Positions 58,645 through 64,000 of a DNA stretch of 64,000 nucleotides are shown in pieces; positions within the stretch are counted from its first letter, which is position 1, and every line of letters begins with the position of its first letter. The notes under the pieces are model-generated. The model did not search any database and was not told the origin of the DNA. It saw nothing but the letters and a program-made list of their open reading frames with translations. This DNA comes from CAXBBB01 sp963815505 (lineage in GTDB: Bacteria > Bacteroidota > Rhodothermia > Rhodothermales > BA12), in assembly GCA_963815505.1 (NCBI GenBank), contig CAWFGU010000003.1:99480-163479 (forward strand). The letters are read 5' to 3'. A program made the translations under genes and the position numbers.

Positions 58645-59913
58645 TCAAATGATGGTGTCGTCGGGGATGACCGAATTCTTGGTCACGACCACGACGCCGT
58701 CTCGAATGTAAAACCCCGGGCCCTCACCTTCTGCGACTTGATCGCGATTTTTGATCACGCAGCGCTTGCCGATCCGTGCATTTTTGTCGACTATCGCGCC
58801 TTCGATGTACGTTTCCTCGTCGATGCCCGGCCCTTCGGGGCCTTTGACGGGCGCGTGCAGCTTGAGATCGTGCCAGTGCATGTAGTCCGCCCCCATCATG
58901 ACGACGTTCTTGACCGTCGCGTTGCGCCCGATGTAGCTGCGCAGGCCGATGACCGAGTTCGACACGTGCGCGCTCACGACTACGCTCGCCTCGGCGATCA
59001 GCGAATCCTGGATGTAGCTCGAGTGGATCTTGGCGGGCGGCAGCATCCGGGCGTTCGTGAAGATGGGCATCTCTTCGGAATACAGGTTGAACGACGGCTT
59101 GGGCGCGGCAAGCGCGATGTTGGCGTCGTAAAACGAGCGGATGGTTCCGATGTCGCTCCAATAGCCTTTGAACGGATAGCTGAAGACCTTATGCGTCTCG
59201 ATGGCGCGCGGAATGACCTGCTTGCCGAAGTCGTGCTCGTCGGGATTCTCCTCGAGCATCTTTTGCATCACGTCGGTCGAGAACAGGTAGATACCCATCG
59301 ACGCGAGATAGATACGGCCCTCGGCTTCGAGATCGGCATCTACGGCGCTCTCCTTGCCGTCGAGCTCTTCAAGCGGCGGCTTTTCGTGAAACTCGGTAAT
59401 CAGTTCGTTCTCGTCCGACTTCAAGATGCCGAATGCGGGAGCGTCCTGGGCCGTTACAGGGATAGTGGCAACCGTTACGTCGGCACCGCTGGCCTTGTGG
59501 GCGGCGAGCATCTCCTGATAGTTCATCAGGTACAACTGGTCGCCCGAGAGGATGAGCGTGTGCGTCTGCGGGTAGTTGAGCGCGTGCGTCAGGCTGCGAC
59601 GTACGGCGTCAGCGGTGCCCTGAAACCACTCTTTGTTGTCCTGGGTCTGCTCGGCGGCTATGATTTGGACGAAGCCTTCGTTGAAGCGGTCGAAGCGGTA
59701 GGTGTTGGCGACGTGCCGGTTGAGACTGGCCGAGTTGTACTGCGTCAGCACGAACATGCGCTCGACGCCCGAATTGATGCAATTAGAGATCGGGATGTCG
59801 ATCAGCCGATACTTTCCGGCGAGCGGGACCGCAGGCTTGGACCGGTGCTCGGTGAGCGGGTAGAGACGCGTTCCGGCGCCGCCGCCGAGAATGATGGCGA
59901 GCATCGAGTCCAT
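58645..59913 (-). CDS. glgC: glucose-1-phosphate adenylyltransferase, cyanobacterial/plant type
   Basis: A 422-residue ADP-glucose pyrophosphorylase that supplies ADP-glucose for glycogen. The N-terminus has the nucleotide-binding IILGGGAGTRLYPLTEHRSK, then KYRLIDIPISNCINSGVE, VLTQYNSASLNRH and FVQIIAAEQT, followed by the catalytic Asp in LILSGDQLYLMNY and the sugar site EFHEKP. The left-handed beta-helix domain follows (IQDSLIAEASVVVSAHVSNS). The VLTQYNSASLNRH form is characteristic of plant and cyanobacterial GlgC rather than the E. coli type. The ATG at 59913 begins three codons before the core. It is separated by 20 kb from the main glucan locus. Confidence 0.94.
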   Translation of the reverse strand: MDSMLAIILGGGAGTRLYPLTEHRSKPAVPLAGKYRLIDIPISNCINSGVERMFVLTQYNSASLNRHVANTYRFDRFNEGFVQIIAAEQTQDNKEWFQGTADAVRRSLTHALNYPQTHTLILSGDQLYLMNYQEMLAAHKASGADVTVATIPVTAQDAPAFGILKSDENELITEFHEKPPLEELDGKESAVDADLEAEGRIYLASMGIYLFSTDVMQKMLEENPDEHDFGKQVIPRAIETHKVFSYPFKGYWSDIGTIRSFYDANIALAAPKPSFNLYSEEMPIFTNARMLPPAKIHSSYIQDSLIAEASVVVSAHVSNSVIGLRSYIGRNATVKNVVMMGADYMHWHDLKLHAPVKGPEGPGIDEETYIEGAIVDKNARIGKRCVIKNRDQVAEGEGPGFYIRDGVVVVTKNSVIPDDTII

Positions 59914-60112
59914 GCGGAAAGAGTGTCTAGCGAGAGGAAGAGTGACGGAACTTACTTCACTCGCCACAGCACAATGAGCGTGGGGCGAAATAGCCCTGTA
60001 ACGCTGTACATGTGAATCGGGCGGACCTCTGCGCCGTGGCGCGATGTTGGCACGTGGAGATGAGTGAGTGGGCGCGACTCGGCTGATGCTCCACGCGCAC
60101 ATCGCCTTGTTT

Positions 60113-60142
60113 TTGCACGACGTAGATCGCATCTTGTATATC
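60113..60142 (+). promoter_or_regulatory. possible promoter of the DUF1800-DUF1501 operon
   Basis: TTGCAC, 17 bases, then GTATAT lies 24 bases before the DUF1800 start codon within the 252-base divergent region shared with glgC. The match to a sigma-70-like pattern is partial; in this phylum promoters often differ, so support is weak. Confidence 0.25.
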
Positions 60143-60165
60143 ACCACCGCTAGCTGCCTCACCAC

Positions 60166-61668
60166 ATGGCCGACTGGAACCGCCTCGCCGCCGCACACCT
60201 GATTCGACGAACAGGCATGGGCGCCCGCAAACGCGAAGTCGACGCTGCCCTCGCCGACGGATCCCAAACCGCTGCGGCTGCTCGCCTGGTCCTAGAGGCC
60301 AAAGCGGCTCCTCGTCCGCCAGCACCGGCGGGATCGTCGGGCACGGATGTCGAAGGCGTCTACGCCATTCAGCGCCACTGGTACGAGCAGATGCTGACCG
60401 GCAACGGACTGCGCGAGAAGATGACGCTGTGGCTGCACAACCTGCTCGTCGTCCAATACATGGATGCCGGAATGGCGCCCGCAACGTGGCCCTACCTCGA
60501 CCTGCTCCGCAAGCGAGCGCTGGGCAACTACAAGACGCTGGTCGAAGAGATCGGCCTCGAACCGGCGATGCTGCTCTACCTCAACGGCGACGGCAGCCGG
60601 GGCGACCGCCCAACCGAGCCGCCCAACGAGAACTACGCACGTGAGCTCATGGAGCTGTTCACGATGGGCCAGACCGCGCCCGACGGATCGCTCAACTACA
60701 CCGAAGCCGACGTCAAGGCCGCCGCCCGCGCGCTGTCGGGCTGGCAGGTGGCGACGCGTAACGGCGCCCCCCGCGCCACGTTCGACAGCCGACGCCACGA
60801 CGGCGGGAGCAAAACCTTCCTCGGTCAGACCGGCACGTGGGGCTACGACGACATCGTTCGCATTCTGTTCGAGCAGCGAGCACCTCAGATAGCCCAGTTC
60901 GTGGCGACTAAGCTGTACGCGTTCTTCGTGCAGGCCATCCCCGATCGGGAGTTCGTCGACCGACTCGCTCAGACGTTTCGGTCCGGCGGATGGGAGCTGG
61001 CGCCTGTCGTCGAAGAACTGCTCGCTTCGGATCACTTCTATCAGGCCGGACTGCGAGCGGCGCGCGTCAAGAGTCCGGTCGAGCTGGTGATCGGTATGCT
61101 ACGCGAGGCAGAAATCCCCACTCCGCAGTCTCGGCTGGAGAGCGTCCGCGTGTCGCTCAAGCCACCGCGATTGGGGCACGAACTGCTCAATCCGCCCAAC
61201 GTCGCGGGCTGGCCCGGCTTGAACCCGCCTGCATCCGACGGCGCGCCCGGCCACCACACGTGGCTGACGACGAGCACGCTGCCGTCGCGCTGGAATCTGG
61301 CCCGTGACCTGATCAACGCCCGCGACTTCGACCCGTTCGAGCTGGCGCGCAAGGTCAGCGATCCTTCCAACCCGTTTGCTCTGCCTACCGACCTGGCCCG
61401 CCTGCTGTTACCGGTTCCGCTCGGAGAGAGCAGCATCCGCGACGTACCGACCGAGTTCGGCGGTGACCCGAATCGCCCACCTCCCCAAGCGTTTCTGGAC
61501 GGCCCGGCTTATGCCATCGACCTGACCAAGATCCTGCTCGACGGCGCGCCCTGGTACGACTGGCCCGACTTCTCGGTCGACACGCCCGACAACGTCGCCG
61601 CCGCACGCCTTCAACTGCGGACGTTCCTGGCGTACCTCGTCGAACTTCCCGAATACCAACTCACGTGA
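60166..61668 (+). CDS. DUF1800 family protein
   Basis: A 500-residue protein. It shows the family hallmarks: N-terminal AAAHLIRRTGMGARKREVDA, EKMTLWLHNLLVVQY, NYKTLVEEIGLEPAMLLYLN, PNENYARELMELFTMG, DVKAAARALSGWQV and the later NPPNVAGWPG. No signal peptide is obvious at the chosen ATG. DUF1800 genes are found almost always next to DUF1501 genes, as here, where the stop TGA overlaps the next ATG (TGATG). Function is unknown; a role in assembling or exporting the DUF1501 partner has been suggested only by this linkage. Confidence 0.9.
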   Translation: MADWNRLAAAHLIRRTGMGARKREVDAALADGSQTAAAARLVLEAKAAPRPPAPAGSSGTDVEGVYAIQRHWYEQMLTGNGLREKMTLWLHNLLVVQYMDAGMAPATWPYLDLLRKRALGNYKTLVEEIGLEPAMLLYLNGDGSRGDRPTEPPNENYARELMELFTMGQTAPDGSLNYTEADVKAAARALSGWQVATRNGAPRATFDSRRHDGGSKTFLGQTGTWGYDDIVRILFEQRAPQIAQFVATKLYAFFVQAIPDREFVDRLAQTFRSGGWELAPVVEELLASDHFYQAGLRAARVKSPVELVIGMLREAEIPTPQSRLESVRVSLKPPRLGHELLNPPNVAGWPGLNPPASDGAPGHHTWLTTSTLPSRWNLARDLINARDFDPFELARKVSDPSNPFALPTDLARLLLPVPLGESSIRDVPTEFGGDPNRPPPQAFLDGPAYAIDLTKILLDGAPWYDWPDFSVDTPDNVAAARLQLRTFLAYLVELPEYQLT

Positions 61669-63313
61669 TGTCCGACCACCACCACGACCACGACGATTGC
61701 CTCCGCCACGGCGCCCGCCTAGAACACGGCGACGCGCATACGCACGATCACGACGAGTGGACGCGGCGCGACTTCATGACGCGCATGGGGCTGGCCGCTG
61801 CGGGCGTCTCGTTCATGATGGGCCGCAACCCAATGCGCGCGTTCGCCCAATCGCCCCTGCTCAAACCGGTTGACGCGGCTTCGGATCGCATTCTCGTACT
61901 CGTCCAGCTGAGTGGCGGCAACGACGGTCTGAACACGCTCGTCCCGTTCGAGAACAACATGTACTACAACGCGCGGCCCACCATCGCCATTCCCAAAGGC
62001 CAAGCGCTGGCACTCGACGCCCAGCACGGCCTGCACCCGGCGCTGTCGCCGCTAATGCCGCTGTGGCAGGACGGGGCGATGTCGGTCGTGCACAATGTCG
62101 GCTACCACCAGCAGCAGAGCCGGTCGCACTTCGGGGCACGGACATCTGGGCGACGGGCGCCGATCAGAACCAGAACCTCTCGACAGGCTGGGCGGGCCGC
62201 TACCTCGCCGATGAGTTCGACGACTTCCTGAGCAGCCCGCCCGAGTTTCCTTTGGCCGTACGCGTCGGCGGCGGCACGTCGACGCTGTTTCAATCCGAAT
62301 ACGGCAACCTGGGCATGACGTTCAGCGACTCTGCAGAGCCTTCGGCCGCTTCGTCGACCAGGGCGGTTTCTATGACCCCGACGACGTGCCACAGACGACC
62401 TACGGTAGCGAGATGGCATTCGCCCGGACCGTCACCAACGCGTCGTACCGCTACGTCGCCGCCGTACAGGACGCGGCAAAAGATGCGCAAAACACCGTCG
62501 AATACGCAGGTGGCGGACTGGGGCGTGATCTCTCAGTCGTGGCGCGGCTGATCCGGGGCGGGCTGGGCACCCGGCTATTCTTGGTCTCGCAAGGCGGATT
62601 CGATACGCACTCGATGCAAGGCGCAGGCGAGGGCCGACACGCTGGCCTGATGGGATCGCTGGCAGGCGGCGTTTCATCCTTCCTGGAGGACTTGAAGTCG
62701 GACGGACTGGACGAGCGCGTCGTCGTGATGACGTTCAGCGAGTTTGGCCGTACGCTCGACGAGAACGGCTCTCAGGGCACCGATCACGGCGCAAGCGCTC
62801 CGCTCTTCCTCTTCGGCAAGGGCCTGACGCCCGGCCTCTACGGCACGCCTAACCCGCTCAAGCGCGACAACGACTTCTACGGCGGCGACCCCGCCTTCAC
62901 GACCGACTACCGCCAGGTCTACGCGACACTCCTCGAGCACAGGCTGGTTCGGACTCAGCCCCAGCGCCGTCGACGCGTTCTTCCCGCGCGCGTTCGACCG
63001 CATGGGCTTCCTCTCGGGCACGTCGACCTCGGCGCCCACCGGTCCGCAGGCGCGCGGGCTGAGCCTGTCGGTCGCGCCCAACCCGGTGCGCTCGGCAGCA
63101 GGCGTCACGTTCGGAATGGCCTCGCCAGGACGTGCGCGCATCGCCCTGTTCGACGCGCAGGGCCGCCGCATTGCCGTCCTCGCATCAGGCTCATTCGCGG
63201 CTGGCCGACATCCCATTCGGTTGGATGCATCGGGTTTGGCGTCCGGTCTCTACCTTCTCCGCCTCGACACCGATTCCGGGTCGACTACGCAGGCCGTAAC
63301 CGTAGCGCGGTAA
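61668..63313 (+). CDS. DUF1501 protein with Tat-like signal and T9SS sorting domain (three frameshifts)
   Basis: About 548 residues after repair. A His/Asp-rich N-terminus (MSDHHHDHDD) precedes a twin-arginine-like signal (EWTRRDFMTRMGLAAAGVSF). The DUF1501 domain shows VLVQLSGGNDGLNTLVPF, and after a shift at about 62133, RGTDIWATGADQNQNLSTGW. A second shift at about 62330 leads to RAFGRFVDQGGFYDP, TRLFLVSQGGFDTHSMQG and MTFSEFGRTLDENGSQGTDH. A third at about 62941 leads to GWFGLSPSAVDAFFPRAFDR and a C-terminal domain (LSVAPNPVRSAAGVTF, ending GLYLLRLDTDSGSTTQAV) of type IX secretion sorting type. It is coupled to DUF1800. Confidence 0.85.
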
Positions 63314-63343
63314 CGCTAAGCTGCTTCCTCCCGTCCCCGTTTG

Positions 63344-63394
63344 GTCGTTGCGAGGAGCCAAAGACACGCCCACCGCGACGCGTCGCAGCAATCC
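63344..63394. repeat. REP-like element (GTC-TTGCGAGGAGC ... GCAATCC type)
   Basis: The segment begins GTCGTTGCGAGGAGC, contains GCGACG, and ends GCAGCAATCC. This resembles the common palindromic repeat whose consensus reads roughly CGTCATTGCGAGGAGCGAAGCGACG...GCAATCC in many environmental genomes (general knowledge, not checked). It occupies the 153-base gap after the DUF1501 gene. Confidence 0.5.
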
Positions 63395-63466
63395 AATGCT
63401 CCTCCTCTGCTATCTACTTCCGAGTCGGGCAACACGCGCGGCGCCCTTCGCTATTCCTCTGACGGC

Positions 63467-64000
63467 ATGATTCTACTCTCTCGATTGCTTCCCCTCGCCC
63501 TCCTTGCGGTCCTATTCGCTGGATGCGAGGCGCTGGGGATTGGGGACGATGACGAGGCACGGCCTGGCGGTGGCAACGTTCCGGCCTTCGAAACGGCTGA
63601 GGTGCCGCTGTTTCCAGTCGTGATCGACAGTTTGTGGGGCTACGTCAACGTCGAAGGCCGCATCACCGTAGTGCCTCAGTTCGACCAAGCGCTGGCGTTC
63701 AGCGAAGGGCTGGCGCCGGTGCGCGTGGGAACGCAGTGGGGCTACATCGACGCGTCGGGCAGCCGGGTGATCGCACCACAGTTCGCGACGGCCGGGCCGT
63801 TCCGCGATGGGCGCGCTCCGGTTCGTCCGGCGGAGTTCGGCGCGCTGTTTCGCTACGTCGACGCGAGCGGCAATGCGGTGGGATCGGCTACGTTCGACCT
63901 GGCGCTTCCGTTTTCAGAGGGCTTGGCCGCGGTCCGAGTCGGCGGGCTGTGGGGATTCGTGGCCCCATCGGGCGGCTATGCCGTCGAACCCAGATTCAGC
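63467..64000 (+). CDS. WG-repeat lipoprotein (3' end beyond the window)
   Basis: An open frame of 178 codons to the window edge. It starts at ATG 63467 with a lipobox signal peptide (LLPLALLAVLFAGCEALG) and a Gly-rich linker. Then come repeated units of the WG type: DSLWGYVNVEGRITVVPQFD, followed by ALAFSEGLAPVRVGTQWGYI, FRYVDASGNAVG and GLAAVRVGGLWGFVAPSGG. Each unit has the WGYxxxxGxxVIxPxF and F-x-E-GLAxVR pattern of WG (KWG Leptospira-type) repeats, which build beta-rich surface proteins. The function of such proteins is unknown. About four units are visible before the sequence ends. Confidence 0.85.
   Translation, partial: MILLSRLLPLALLAVLFAGCEALGIGDDDEARPGGGNVPAFETAEVPLFPVVIDSLWGYVNVEGRITVVPQFDQALAFSEGLAPVRVGTQWGYIDASGSRVIAPQFATAGPFRDGRAPVRPAEFGALFRYVDASGNAVGSATFDLALPFSEGLAAVRVGGLWGFVAPSGGYAVEPRFS

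Overview
The window is GC-rich, densely packed bacterial DNA: no gap between genes exceeds about 300 bases, and no rRNA, tRNA, CRISPR array or transposase was seen. The gene families point to the Rhodothermota/Bacteroidota side of the FCB group. The evidence is DUF2911, DUF2851, DUF3667 and DUF3072 proteins, a TonB-dependent receptor with a carboxypeptidase-regulatory-like N-terminus, a type IX secretion C-terminal sorting domain, and few clear Shine-Dalgarno sites. Placement as a Rhodothermia-like organism is an inference.

Layout. 0-17 kb is housekeeping and mixed metabolism: a DUF2911 protein, P5C dehydrogenase, a c-di-AMP phosphodiesterase-like HD protein coupled to a sodium/solute symporter, NAD-dependent DNA ligase, a RodZ-like protein, Dps, a glutaryl-CoA-dehydrogenase-like enzyme, a stand-alone HAS-barrel protein and a cyclic-nucleotide-domain histidine kinase. 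17-37.8 kb is a large alpha-glucan/trehalose locus: malQ, treZ, treY, a membrane sensor kinase translationally coupled to glgX, glgE, a treS-maltokinase fusion and a phosphohexomutase. It is interrupted at 29.7-33 kb by accessory genes (Uma2-like, DUF3072, two lipoproteins) and by a 68-bp direct repeat. 37.9-41.6 kb is an operon of overlapping genes for heme A synthesis (COX15, ctaB) plus an ABC transporter. 41.6-50.9 kb holds rlmN, a photolyase/cryptochrome, a HerA-like ATPase, a DUF305 lipoprotein, an LVIVD-type lipoprotein and a DUF3667 protein, with a decayed second copy of the LVIVD gene tail. 50.9-64 kb holds a VLCAD-like dehydrogenase, pyrF, DUF2851, a TonB receptor, glgC, a DUF1800/DUF1501 pair and a WG-repeat lipoprotein cut by the window end.

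How the genes work together. The glucan locus encodes a near-complete cycle. TreY/TreZ convert alpha-glucan to trehalose, TreS turns trehalose into maltose, the fused kinase makes maltose-1-phosphate, and GlgE returns it to glucan. GlgX and MalQ handle debranching and disproportionation, and a cyanobacterial/plant-like GlgC lies 20 kb away. A branching enzyme and glycogen synthase were not found here.

Quality warning. Eight genes, including ligA and the phosphohexomutase, read through only if about 19 single-base indels are corrected. They are annotated as full-length genes with the breaks stated. Sequencing or assembly error is the most likely cause.
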